From NCBI GenBank assembly GCA_019635955.1, contig JAHBYL010000003.1, positions 1-64,000 on the forward strand: a DNA stretch of 64,000 nucleotides, in the 5' to 3' direction. The position numbers were made by a program, and so were the translations under genes. The notes under the pieces are model-generated. The model was not told the DNA's origin and ran no database searches. It worked only from the letters and a program-made list of their open reading frames with translations. This DNA comes from Parvibaculum sp. (GTDB taxonomy: Bacteria > Pseudomonadota > Alphaproteobacteria > Parvibaculales > Parvibaculaceae). Of this stretch, positions 1 through 7,912 are shown piece after piece (position 1 is the stretch's first letter; each line of letters opens with the position of its first letter).

Positions 1-1287
1 CGCATCACCGGCACCAAGATCTTCATCTCGGGCGGCGATCACGACATGACGGACAACATCATCCACATGGTGATCGCGAAAGTGCCGGACGAGGACGGCA
101 AGCTCGCGAACGATCTCTCGACGGTCAACTTCTTCATGGTGCCGAAGATGCTGGTCGACAAGGAGACGGGCGAGATCACGGGCCGCAACGGCGTGTCCTG
201 CGGCTCCATTGAAAAGAAGATGGGCATCAAGGGCAATGCGACCGCGGTGCTGAATTTCGACGAGGCCGTGGCCTATCGCCTTGGCGGCCGCCCGCCGGAG
301 AAGAAGACCGAGACCGGCGAGGTGAAGAAGTCGAAATCGGCCGGCATGGCCGGCATGTTCGGCATGATGAACGGCGCGCGCATGGGCGTCGGCATTCAGG
401 GCATCGCCATCGGCGAAGTGGCCTATCAGAACGGCGTGAACTACGCGAAGGAACGCCTTGCAGGCCGCGCGCTGACGGGCGCGAAGAACCCGGACCAGGC
501 GGCGGACCCGATCATGGTGTTCCCGGATGTGCGCCGCCTTCTCCTCTCGTCGCGCTCATTCGTGGAAGGCGCCCGCGCGCTCGCCATGTATGTCTCGATG
601 CTCTTCACGCTTCAGGTTTTCGGCAAGGACGAGAAGGAACGCGAGGAAGCGGCCGATCTCGCCCAGCTGATGACGCCGGTCATCAAGGCCTTCTTCACCG
701 ACAAGGGCTTCCAGGCGGCGAACGACTCCATGCAGGTGTTCGGCGGACATGGCTATGTGCGCGACCACGGCATGGAACAGTTCGTACGCGATGCGCGCAT
801 CAACCAGGTCTATGAAGGTGCGAACGGCATTCAGGCGCTCGATCTCGTGGCCCGCAAGATGACCGCCAAGGGCGGCCGCGCCACCATGACCTTCTTTGCG
901 AAGGTGGAGGAATTCATCAAGGCGAACGAGAACGACGCCGAGATGAAGCCCTATATCGAACCGCTGAAGGCGGGCTACAAGCGGCTCGGCGAAGCGGCCG
1001 GCTGGCTGATGGAGAACGCACCGAAGAATTACGACCATGCGGGCGCGGCCTCCTACGACATGCTCAACATCTTCGGCACGGTGGCGCTTGGCTGGATGTG
1101 GGCGCAGATGGCGAAGGTCTCGCTTGCCAAGCTCAAGGCCGGCACCGGCAACCCCGAATTCTACAAGCGCAAGCTGACGCTGGCGCGCTACTGGATGGAG
1201 CGCGAGATGCCGCTCACCTCCGGCTGGCTCGAACGCGCGAAGATGGGCGCCGACGGCTACATGGAACTCGCGGAAGCGGCCTTCTGA
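1..1287 (+). CDS. acyl-CoA dehydrogenase, C-terminal part (5' end outside window)
   Basis: This frame is open from base 1, so the gene begins upstream and only its last 428 codons are visible. The product should be an FAD-dependent acyl-CoA dehydrogenase passing electrons to ETF. The segment GGHGYVRDHGMEQFVRDARI, followed by QVYEGAN, is the hallmark end of the catalytic domain in the long (about 590-residue) family. The roughly 130 residues after it, rich in Trp, Met and Lys, fit the extra C-terminal helical domain of that subfamily. A hairpin terminator follows the stop. The family is secure, but the chain-length preference cannot be read from the sequence. Confidence 0.93.
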   Translation, partial: RITGTKIFISGGDHDMTDNIIHMVIAKVPDEDGKLANDLSTVNFFMVPKMLVDKETGEITGRNGVSCGSIEKKMGIKGNATAVLNFDEAVAYRLGGRPPEKKTETGEVKKSKSAGMAGMFGMMNGARMGVGIQGIAIGEVAYQNGVNYAKERLAGRALTGAKNPDQAADPIMVFPDVRRLLLSSRSFVEGARALAMYVSMLFTLQVFGKDEKEREEAADLAQLMTPVIKAFFTDKGFQAANDSMQVFGGHGYVRDHGMEQFVRDARINQVYEGANGIQALDLVARKMTAKGGRATMTFFAKVEEFIKANENDAEMKPYIEPLKAGYKRLGEAAGWLMENAPKNYDHAGAASYDMLNIFGTVALGWMWAQMAKVSLAKLKAGTGNPEFYKRKLTLARYWMEREMPLTSGWLERAKMGADGYMELAEAAF

Positions 1288-1308
1288 GGCTTCGGATAGA
1301 GAATACGG

Positions 1309-1337
1309 AAAGGGCGTCCTGACGGGCGCCCTTTTTG
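1309..1337 (+). terminator. Rho-independent terminator after the acyl-CoA dehydrogenase
   Basis: A GC-rich stem pairs AAGGGCGTCC with GGGCGCCCTT around a short TGAC loop. It runs into a T tract and lies 22 bases after the stop codon of the acyl-CoA dehydrogenase. Confidence 0.75.
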
Positions 1338-1342
1338 TTTGG

Positions 1343-1545
1343 CACGCAGAGGCGCAGAGCCGCAGAGAAGAGAAGAATGATGGCGCCTGCGGCGCCGAAG
1401 ACATGGAGCGGGACGGTTACCCTCCGCACCGGCCAAGAAAACAAATGTCACCCCGGCGAAAGCCGGGATGACACTGTTTCTTTAATGCGAGTCTTCGCGC
1501 CGCAGGCGCAACAAAACCTTCTCTGCGGCTCTGCGCCTCTGCGTG
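1343..1545. repeat. 203-bp composite inverted repeat in the 1288-1642 intergenic region
   Basis: The 355-base gap between the first two genes holds no credible gene. It contains a perfect 28-bp inverted repeat: the left arm at 1343-1370 starts CACGCAGAGGCGCAGAGCCG, and the right arm at 1518-1545 is its exact reverse complement. Just inside lies a second, imperfect pair of arms (about 1381-1402 and 1492-1510, sharing GGCGCCTGC...GAAGAC). At the centre is a CCCGGC-GAAA-GCCGGG hairpin (1447-1472). The nested symmetry suggests a non-coding mobile or MITE-like element, or a fold-back RNA structure. Confidence 0.75.
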
Positions 1546-1642
1546 AAAACCCTTTCCTTCCCTGTACGCCACACCGCATTTGCCCATTTCCCCTGCGTCA
1601 GATAGCTTCCCCGCACTCGAAAATCCGAACAGGGGGACACAC

Positions 1643-2410
1643 ATGAAAAATCTCTTCAGCGTCGAGGGCAAGACGGTCCTCATCACCGGCGGCTCGCGCG
1701 GCATCGGCGAGATGATCGCAACCGGCTTCGTCGAAAACGGCGCCAAGGTCTATATCACCGCGCGCAAGGCCCAGGCCTGCAACGAACTCGCCGAAGAACT
1801 CTCGAAGAAGGGCACCTGCATCTCGCTGCCCTTCGACCTCGGCACCGCCGAAGGCATTGCCGGCATCACCGCCGAACTCGGCAAACGCGAGCCGAAGCTC
1901 GACGTGCTGATCAACAATGCGGGCGCGGCCTGGGGCGAGCCGATCGACGACTATTCCGAAAGCGGCTGGGACAAGGTGATGAACATCAACCTCAAGGGCG
2001 TGTTCTTCCTGACGCAGAAAATGCTGCCGCTGCTGCGGAAATCGGCGAGCGCCGAAAATCCTGCCCGCGTCATCAACACGGCGTCGGTCAATGGCATCGA
2101 GCCGCCGGAGCTCGAGACCTATGCCTATTCCTCCTCGAAGGCGGGCGTCATCATGCTGACGCGGCATCTCGCCAAGCGGCTCGCGCGCGAGCACATTCTC
2201 GTCAATGCCATCGCGCCCGGCCCCTTCCCGAGCCAGATGATGAAGGCGACGCTCGAAAGCATGGGCGACTATATCCGCGCGAACAATCCGCTCGGCCGCA
2301 TCGGTACGCCGGAAGACGCGGCGGGCGTGGCGATCTTCCTCGCCTCGCGCGCTTCCGCCTATACGACCGGCGCGACCATTCCCGTCGATGGCGGATCGGC
2401 GGAAGTTTGA
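1643..2410 (+). CDS. SDR-family NAD(P)-dependent oxidoreductase
   Basis: A 255-residue classical short-chain dehydrogenase/reductase. It has the cofactor motif TGGSRGIG near residue 14, NNAG near residue 93, and the catalytic YSSSK near residue 160. The C-terminal end with PVDGG is typical. I chose ATG 1643 because AGGGGG lies 7 bases upstream. An in-frame ATG at 1580 would add 21 residues unlike any SDR N-terminus. The substrate is unknown. The position beside an acyl-CoA dehydrogenase suggests acyl-CoA or ketone chemistry, but the gene is separated from it by a terminator and repeats, so co-transcription is unlikely. Confidence 0.93.
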   Translation: MKNLFSVEGKTVLITGGSRGIGEMIATGFVENGAKVYITARKAQACNELAEELSKKGTCISLPFDLGTAEGIAGITAELGKREPKLDVLINNAGAAWGEPIDDYSESGWDKVMNINLKGVFFLTQKMLPLLRKSASAENPARVINTASVNGIEPPELETYAYSSSKAGVIMLTRHLAKRLAREHILVNAIAPGPFPSQMMKATLESMGDYIRANNPLGRIGTPEDAAGVAIFLASRASAYTTGATIPVDGGSAEV

Positions 2411-2431
2411 TTGCCTCTTGAAAAAATCAGT

Positions 2432-2513
2432 GTCACCCCGGCGAAAGCCGGGGTCCACCTGACGAACGTCACATGATGCGCTGCTAGTGGATCCCGGCTT
2501 CCGCCGGGATGAC
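2432..2513. repeat. Bipartite palindromic intergenic repeat
   Basis: Two hairpins lie between the convergent genes. The first is GTCACCCCGGC-GAAA-GCCGGGGT ending in CCAC (2432-2458). The second starts GTGGATCCCGGC and ends GCCGGGATGAC (2488-2513). The outer ends (GTCA/TGAC) and inner ends (CCAC/GTGG) are themselves complementary, so the whole unit can also fold as one long stem. A half-copy of the same element sits at 1447-1472, and a relative with the same architecture is at 15395-15489. Confidence 0.8.
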
Positions 2514-2535
2514 GCATGGGTGATCGCGGCGGATT

Positions 2536-3447
2536 CTACTCCGCCGCCTGCTTGCGCTCCGCCGCGCGGGCGTGAGCCGAAATCAGTTCGACATAGCGCG
2601 GGCAAAGCTCGACGGGCAGATCGTGGCCCATGCCCTCGATCATGACGAGCTTCGCGCCCGGCACGGAACGCGCCGTGTCCTCGCCGCCTTCGGGCCGGAC
2701 GAGCGGATCGCTATCGCCATGAATGACGAGGAAGGGGAGCGCGACCTTCTTCAGTTCTTCGACGCGCGACCCGTCGCCGATGATCGCCGCATATTGGCGC
2801 ACACCGCCTTCGGGGTAATACATGTGATCGAACTCGCGCGCGCAACGCGCGTAAAGCGCCTCGTCCGACATGGGATAGGCCGGGCTCTGATAGACGCGGC
2901 GTCCCTTCATGCGATGGCGGATCACATCCTCGCGTTCTTCGGAAGCAGGCTGCGCCTGGAGCGCCTTCAGGGCTTCGTCGGTTGCGGGCGGCACCGCCGG
3001 ATTGCCGGTCGATGACATGATCGAGGTGACGGAGAAAAGCCGCTCCGGGAAATGGATCGCCATGCGCTGCACGATCATGCCGCCCATGGAAATGCCCATC
3101 ACATGCGCCTTTTCGATGCCGAGCGCATCGAGAAGACCGATCCCGTCCGCCGCCATGTCGGCGAGGCGGTAGGGAATGTCCGGCTTGCGGCCCTCGCGCA
3201 CGGCGGCCGCGACATCGGCGACTTTCGGCAGGCCGGAGAATTTCTCCGACCGGCCGACATCGCGGTTGTCATAGCGGATGACGCGGAAGCCTTCGGCGCG
3301 AAGCCCCTCCATCAGCTCCTCCGGCCAGCTCATCATGGTGGAGGTATAGCCGTTGACGAAAAGGATGGGCGTGCCGTCCGCCGGTCCGCGATCCTCGTAA
3401 TTGATGGTGATGCCGTTCGCCTTCACCTGCTTCATGTTGACGGCCAT
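2536..3447 (-). CDS. alpha/beta-fold hydrolase (tandem copy 1)
   Basis: A 303-residue soluble alpha/beta hydrolase. The nucleophile elbow is GISMGG with Ser120. There is a conserved N-terminal strand block (VIRYDNRDVGRS), and a late GMGHDLP gives the likely catalytic His. The closest relative in the window is the next gene upstream (3452-4357), which is similar over its whole length. The start at MAVNMK sits 4 bases after the upstream stop, with GGAG inside that gene's end, so the two are translationally linked. The substrate is not deducible; esterase or C-C hydrolase activity is possible. Confidence 0.9.
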   Translation of the reverse strand: MAVNMKQVKANGITINYEDRGPADGTPILFVNGYTSTMMSWPEELMEGLRAEGFRVIRYDNRDVGRSEKFSGLPKVADVAAAVREGRKPDIPYRLADMAADGIGLLDALGIEKAHVMGISMGGMIVQRMAIHFPERLFSVTSIMSSTGNPAVPPATDEALKALQAQPASEEREDVIRHRMKGRRVYQSPAYPMSDEALYARCAREFDHMYYPEGGVRQYAAIIGDGSRVEELKKVALPFLVIHGDSDPLVRPEGGEDTARSVPGAKLVMIEGMGHDLPVELCPRYVELISAHARAAERKQAAE

Positions 3448-3451
3448 GAGA

Positions 3452-4357
3452 TCACTCCGCGGCCTTGGCCGGCGAAGCGCGCTTCGCCGCCGCTTCGATC
3501 GCATCGGCAAAGGTGTTGACGAGGGCGAGCGGGAAATCGTGGCCCATGCCGGGGATCACACGAAGCTCCGCACCCGGAATATTCTCCGCCGTATCCTTGC
3601 CGCCTTCGACGGGGACCAGCGGATCGTCCGCGCCATGCAGCACGACGGCGGGGAGCGCGAGCTTCTTCAGCTTTTCGCGCCTGTCGCCATTGGCGACGAT
3701 GGCAGCCATCTGCCGCGCGACGCCGACGGGATAGAGCGAACGCTTCACATCGCGCGTGACCCATTGGCGGAGCGTTTCGGGATCGGTGCGGTAGCCGGGG
3801 CTGCCGATCGTGTTCCAGGCCATGATGCCGCGCTCGATGGCGGCGGGAATGTCGCCTTCGGGTGCCGGCGTCATGAGAACGGCCATGGCTTCCGGCTTGC
3901 CCTGCGGCACGGCGGGATTGCCGGTCGTCGACATGATGGAGGTGAGCGAGAGAGCGCGCTCCGGGTGGTTCGCGGCGACGAGCTGCGCGATCATGCCGCC
4001 CATCGAGGCGCCGGCGATATGGGCGCGCTTGATGCCGAGCGCGTCGAGAAGCCCGACCGCATCCTTTGCCATTTCATCGAGCGCATAAGGCGCGGTTGCG
4101 GTCTTGCCCGCCATCAGCGCGCCGAAGATCGCCGCCATGTCGGGCATACCGAGATCGTCGAACTTGTGGGAGAGGCCGACATCGCGGTTGTCATAGCGGA
4201 TGACGCGATAGCCGCGCGCGACAAGCTCCTCGCATAGCTCCACGGGCCACATGGTGAGCTGCGCGCCGAGCCCCATGATGAGGAGCACGGTTTCGCGGTC
4301 TTCCGGGCCGAAGCTCTCATATTCGAGATGGATGCCGTTCGATTTGACCTGCGGCAT
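3452..4357 (-). CDS. alpha/beta-fold hydrolase (tandem copy 2)
   Basis: A 301-residue alpha/beta hydrolase and the first gene of a two-gene minus-strand operon. The nucleophile motif is GASMGG (Ser118). The N-terminus (MPQVKSNGI) mirrors the second copy's MKQVKANGI, and RVIRYDNRDVG is identical in both, so the pair arose by tandem duplication. AGGGAGGA lies just upstream of the ATG. No signal peptide is visible. The last steps of the fold include GADDPLVPVEGG (acid residue) and GMGHDFP (His). The true substrate is unknown. Confidence 0.9.
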   Translation of the reverse strand: MPQVKSNGIHLEYESFGPEDRETVLLIMGLGAQLTMWPVELCEELVARGYRVIRYDNRDVGLSHKFDDLGMPDMAAIFGALMAGKTATAPYALDEMAKDAVGLLDALGIKRAHIAGASMGGMIAQLVAANHPERALSLTSIMSTTGNPAVPQGKPEAMAVLMTPAPEGDIPAAIERGIMAWNTIGSPGYRTDPETLRQWVTRDVKRSLYPVGVARQMAAIVANGDRREKLKKLALPAVVLHGADDPLVPVEGGKDTAENIPGAELRVIPGMGHDFPLALVNTFADAIEAAAKRASPAKAAE

Positions 4358-4482
4358 GAGGGGTCCTCCCTGACGTTTGTTGTTCTGTTGGGCTCAACTC
4401 TAACAGCGCGCTTGCGCGGGAAGCGAGCCAAACGCATATTAATGACAAACATTAGAAACCGCGGCGCCGGGAGGCAACAAGG

Positions 4483-5133
4483 ATGACGCTCACTTACGAT
4501 CTCTTCTGGTCCTTCCGCTCGCCCTATTCCTATCTGGTGACGAAGCGGCTCGCCGCGCTCGAGCGCGATTACGACGTGAAGGCCGTGGTGCGGCCCGTCT
4601 ATCCGATTGCCGTGCGGATTCCGGGCTTCTTCAAGCAGGTGAACCCGATGTGGCCGCCCTATCTGATGAAGGACACGCGCCGCATTGCCGAAATGGAGGG
4701 CCTGCCTTACGCCTGGCCCTCGCCGGACCCGATCCTGATGGACATGAAATCGGGCGAGGTCGCAAGCGACCAGCCCTATATCTCGCGGCTGACGCGGGCG
4801 GGTGTGCTGGCGGCGGAACGGGGCCGGGGCCTCACCTTTCTGGACGAGGTCTCCTCGGTCATTTTCGGCGGCGTGAAGAACTGGCATGAGGGCGGCCATC
4901 TGCGGCAGGCCGCAAAACGCGCCGGCCTCGACATGGACGAGCTGGACGAAACCGCGGCACGGGAGGCAGACCGCCTCGAAGCCGTGATCGCGGCAAACGA
5001 GGCGGCACAGAAGGCGGCAGGCCACTGGGGCGTGCCGCTGATGGCCTTCGCGGGCGAGCCCTTTTTCGGCCAGGACCGCGTCGATCACCTGATCTGGCGG
5101 ATGAAGCAGTACGGGTTGCGGAAGCGGGGCTGA
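4483..5133 (+). CDS. DsbA-fold protein, 2-hydroxychromene-2-carboxylate isomerase family
   Basis: A 216-residue protein of the GST-kappa / 2-hydroxychromene-2-carboxylate isomerase group in the DsbA-like thioredoxin fold. The N-terminal WSFRSPYSYL carries the SPYSY pattern that places the glutathione-activating Ser. It lacks the CxxC of true DsbA proteins. The C-terminal GVPLMAFAGEPFFGQDRVDHL segment (split here as GVPLMAF and FGQDR) is characteristic. Members isomerise aromatic breakdown products or conjugate glutathione. The start is the first ATG, with GGAGG 11 bases upstream. It is divergent from the hydrolase pair. Confidence 0.88.
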   Translation: MTLTYDLFWSFRSPYSYLVTKRLAALERDYDVKAVVRPVYPIAVRIPGFFKQVNPMWPPYLMKDTRRIAEMEGLPYAWPSPDPILMDMKSGEVASDQPYISRLTRAGVLAAERGRGLTFLDEVSSVIFGGVKNWHEGGHLRQAAKRAGLDMDELDETAAREADRLEAVIAANEAAQKAAGHWGVPLMAFAGEPFFGQDRVDHLIWRMKQYGLRKRG

Positions 5134-5218
5134 CGCTGCGTTCGCCAAACTGGACCGGGAGGCGCTCTGCGGCTAGCCTTCCGGCCTCATATCGGCAACC
5201 GGACGGACCCCCCATCCC

Positions 5219-6898
5219 ATGAAACGCGACCTGAAAGCGATGAGCGCCACGGATTACGACATCGTGATCGTGGGTGGCGGCATCACCGGCGCGAGCACGG
5301 CATGGGACGCGGCGCTGCGCGGCCTCAAGGTGGCGCTGCTGGAGAAGGACGATTTCGCCCATGCGACGACATCGGGCTCCTCGAAGCTCGTGCATGGCGG
5401 GCTTCGCTATCTCGTCAATGGCGAGTTCCGCCTGGTGCGCGAGTCGCTGCGCGAGCGGCGCATCTGGGAGAATGTCGCGCCGCATATGGTGCATCCCCTG
5501 CCCTTCGTGCTGCCGACCTATGGCTGGGGCATGAGCGGGCCGATCGTCATGGGGATCGGCCTTGCGCTCTACGATCTTCTTTCCTTCGACCGCAACTGGC
5601 TGTCCGACGACGACAAGAAGCTGCCGGGCTTCAAGCGCATCTCGAAGGGCAAGGCGCTCGACATCATGCCCGCGCTGAAGCGCGAGAACCTGACCGGCGC
5701 CATGATCTATTACGACTGCCAGATGCATGCGCCGGAACGGCTCTGCCTCGAATGTATCGAGGGCGCGGTGGAATATGGCGCGGACGCCGCGAATTATGCC
5801 GAGGTGACGGGTTTCGTAACCGAAGCCTCGATGAAGCGCGGCGTGAAAGTCTCGGGCGTCACCGTGCTCGACAAGCTGACGGGCGACACGCACACGATCA
5901 AGGGCCGCGTCGTCGTGAATGCGGCAGGGCCCTGGGCCGACAAGACCATGGCGATGGTGGACGAGACGCCGGCGCGGCGCCTCATCCGCTCCAAGGGCAT
6001 CCACATCATCACGCGCGACATTTCCGGCAGCAATGCGCTCGCCATCAAATCGGAGCTGGGCGGGCACTTCTTCGTCATTCCCTGGCGCGGCCACACCATC
6101 ATCGGCACGACGGACACCGTGTTCGAGGAAGACCCGGACGATCTCGGCGTCACGGAGCGCGACATTGCGAATTTCCTGATCGTCGTGAATGACGGTCTGC
6201 CGGGCCTCAACCTGAAGCGCGAGGATGTGCTGCATTTCTATGCCGGGCTCCGGCCGCTGGTCGACACGACGCCGAAAACGGCGGAGGGCGAGCCCGCGCC
6301 GAAGGACAGCTACAATGCGAGCCGGGCGGCGGAAGTCTTCGATCATGGTGCGGAAGAGGCGATCGACGGTCTGATTTCCGCGATCGGCGGCAAATGGACG
6401 ACCTCGCGCCATCTCGCCGAACAGGTGGTGGATCTCGCGCTGAAGAAGCTCGGGCGAACGGCCGCCTGCGAGACGCATTGCACGCCCGTCTATGGCGGCG
6501 AGATCGGCCGGCTGAAAAGCTATATCGACCGGGCGCAGAAGAAATATCCGCATCTCGCACCGGAGATCGTCGCCAATCTCGTCGATTACCATGGCAGCCG
6601 GATCGGCGAAGTGCTGGCAACGGCGGATGAGCGGCAGGGCGAGCGCGAGGAGCTGCTGCGCCGCCTTGCGCCGGAAACGAATGTCATCGGCGCGCAGGTG
6701 GTTCATGCCGTGCGGCACGAAATGGCGCTTCACCTTGCCGATGTCGTGTTCCGCCGCACGGGGCTTGGCACGCTCGGCCATCCGGGTGTGCCTGCGATCA
6801 CGCAGGCGGCAGAGCTGATGCGCCGCGAGCTTGGCTGGGACGAAACGCAATATGCGCGGGAGATTGCGGAGACGGTGCGCCAGTTCGATACGGTCTGA
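5219..6898 (+). CDS. glpD: glycerol-3-phosphate dehydrogenase (FAD-dependent)
   Basis: A 559-residue membrane-associated flavoprotein that oxidises sn-glycerol-3-phosphate to dihydroxyacetone phosphate and reduces quinone. The N-terminal dinucleotide fold IVGGGITGAS is followed by DFAHATTSGSSKLVHGGLRY, the GlpD/GPO signature. GTTDT and the C-terminal DAO_C domain (about residues 390-520) are present. The start has two possibilities: ATG 5219, or the in-frame ATG seven codons on (MSATDYDI), which would suit the family equally well. It is the first gene of a tight three-gene set with a lipid kinase and an alkyl-DHAP synthase, so DHAP supply for lipids is a sensible role. Confidence 0.95.
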   Translation: MKRDLKAMSATDYDIVIVGGGITGASTAWDAALRGLKVALLEKDDFAHATTSGSSKLVHGGLRYLVNGEFRLVRESLRERRIWENVAPHMVHPLPFVLPTYGWGMSGPIVMGIGLALYDLLSFDRNWLSDDDKKLPGFKRISKGKALDIMPALKRENLTGAMIYYDCQMHAPERLCLECIEGAVEYGADAANYAEVTGFVTEASMKRGVKVSGVTVLDKLTGDTHTIKGRVVVNAAGPWADKTMAMVDETPARRLIRSKGIHIITRDISGSNALAIKSELGGHFFVIPWRGHTIIGTTDTVFEEDPDDLGVTERDIANFLIVVNDGLPGLNLKREDVLHFYAGLRPLVDTTPKTAEGEPAPKDSYNASRAAEVFDHGAEEAIDGLISAIGGKWTTSRHLAEQVVDLALKKLGRTAACETHCTPVYGGEIGRLKSYIDRAQKKYPHLAPEIVANLVDYHGSRIGEVLATADERQGEREELLRRLAPETNVIGAQVVHAVRHEMALHLADVVFRRTGLGTLGHPGVPAITQAAELMRRELGWDETQYAREIAETVRQFDTV

Positions 6899-6929
6899 GA
6901 AGAAGAAGAACCGAACGGGGGAGGAAGTC

Positions 6930-7889
6930 ATGGCCGGGGGGATGCCGCATGTTGCAGCCATCGTGAACCCGCGCTCGGGCGGCGGCCGCACGGGCCGCGC
7001 CTGGCGCGTGATCGCGGAGACGCTGGAAAAGGAGCTGGGGCCCGTGCGCACGCATTTCACGGGCGGGCCCTCGACACCGCATTATCTGCCGGCCGCCGAG
7101 CTTGCGCGCCAGGCGCTGCACGACAATGCACAGCTCGTGATCGCCGTGGGCGGCGACGGCACCATCGACGAGGTGGTGAACGGATTTTTTGAAGCGGGCG
7201 CGCCGATCAACCCCGAGGCGCATCTCGCCGTGCTGAACGCGGGCACGGGCGGCGACTTCCGCCGCACCTTCGGCCTGCCGCAGGATGCGACAGAAGGCGT
7301 GAAGCGCATCGCAAGCGGCAATTCGCGCCGCATCGACATTGGCCGCCTCACCTTCATCGCCCATGACGGGCAGGAGAAGGACCGCTATTTCAACAATATT
7401 GCGAGTTTCGGCCTGTCGGGCGAGACGGTCCACGCGGTGAACAACGCCACCTGGCAGAAATCGCTCGGCGGCGATTTCGCCTTCACCTGGGGCTCGCTCG
7501 TAACGGCGCTCCGCCACAAGCCGCGGCCGGTGCGCATCACCACCGATCAGGGCTTCGAGACGGTAGCGAATATCGGCCTCGCGGCGGTGGCGAATGGACG
7601 CTATTTCGGCAGCGGCATGATGGTGGCGCCCGATGCGGAGCCGGATGACGGCCTGTTCGATCTCGTCATCATGCGCGATCTCGGCTTCTGGGATCTTCTC
7701 ACGGGCACGGGAAACCTGCGCGAAGGCACGCATGTGAAGGGGCCGAAAGTGACGGTGACGCGGGCGCGGACCGTGACCGCCGTGCCGCTCGGCACGGAGC
7801 CCGTACTCATAGATGTGGATGGCGAGGGGCCGGGACGGCTGCCCGCGCATTTCGAGATATTGCCCGGCGCGATCACGCTGCGCTGCTGA
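6930..7889 (+). CDS. diacylglycerol/sphingosine-kinase-family lipid kinase
   Basis: A 319-residue protein of the DAGK catalytic family (YegS/BmrU/DgkB type). The N-terminal IVNPRSGGGRTGR and the central VGGDGTIDEVVNG form the ATP-binding core. NAGTGGDFRR follows in the usual place. The C-terminal sandwich domain contains EPDDGLFDLV and ends with an ILPGA motif. ATG 6930 is preferred because GGGGGAGG lies 5 bases upstream. A longer frame from 6831 would overlap glpD. It lies 31 bases after glpD and 23 before the alkyl-DHAP synthase gene, so it probably phosphorylates a diacyl- or alkylacyl-glycerol. Confidence 0.92.
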   Translation: MAGGMPHVAAIVNPRSGGGRTGRAWRVIAETLEKELGPVRTHFTGGPSTPHYLPAAELARQALHDNAQLVIAVGGDGTIDEVVNGFFEAGAPINPEAHLAVLNAGTGGDFRRTFGLPQDATEGVKRIASGNSRRIDIGRLTFIAHDGQEKDRYFNNIASFGLSGETVHAVNNATWQKSLGGDFAFTWGSLVTALRHKPRPVRITTDQGFETVANIGLAAVANGRYFGSGMMVAPDAEPDDGLFDLVIMRDLGFWDLLTGTGNLREGTHVKGPKVTVTRARTVTAVPLGTEPVLIDVDGEGPGRLPAHFEILPGAITLRC

Positions 7890-7912
7890 GAGAACAAGAA
7901 GAGGCGAAGAAC

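Noticed and set aside
4859-7060. 733-codon minus-strand open frame opposite glpD and the lipid kinase gene
   Set aside because: It is His/Arg-rich, has no recognisable domain, and mirrors strongly coding plus-strand genes. Long antisense frames are expected at this GC content. The same holds for the frames at 9584-11260, 11226-13064 and 62542-63816.
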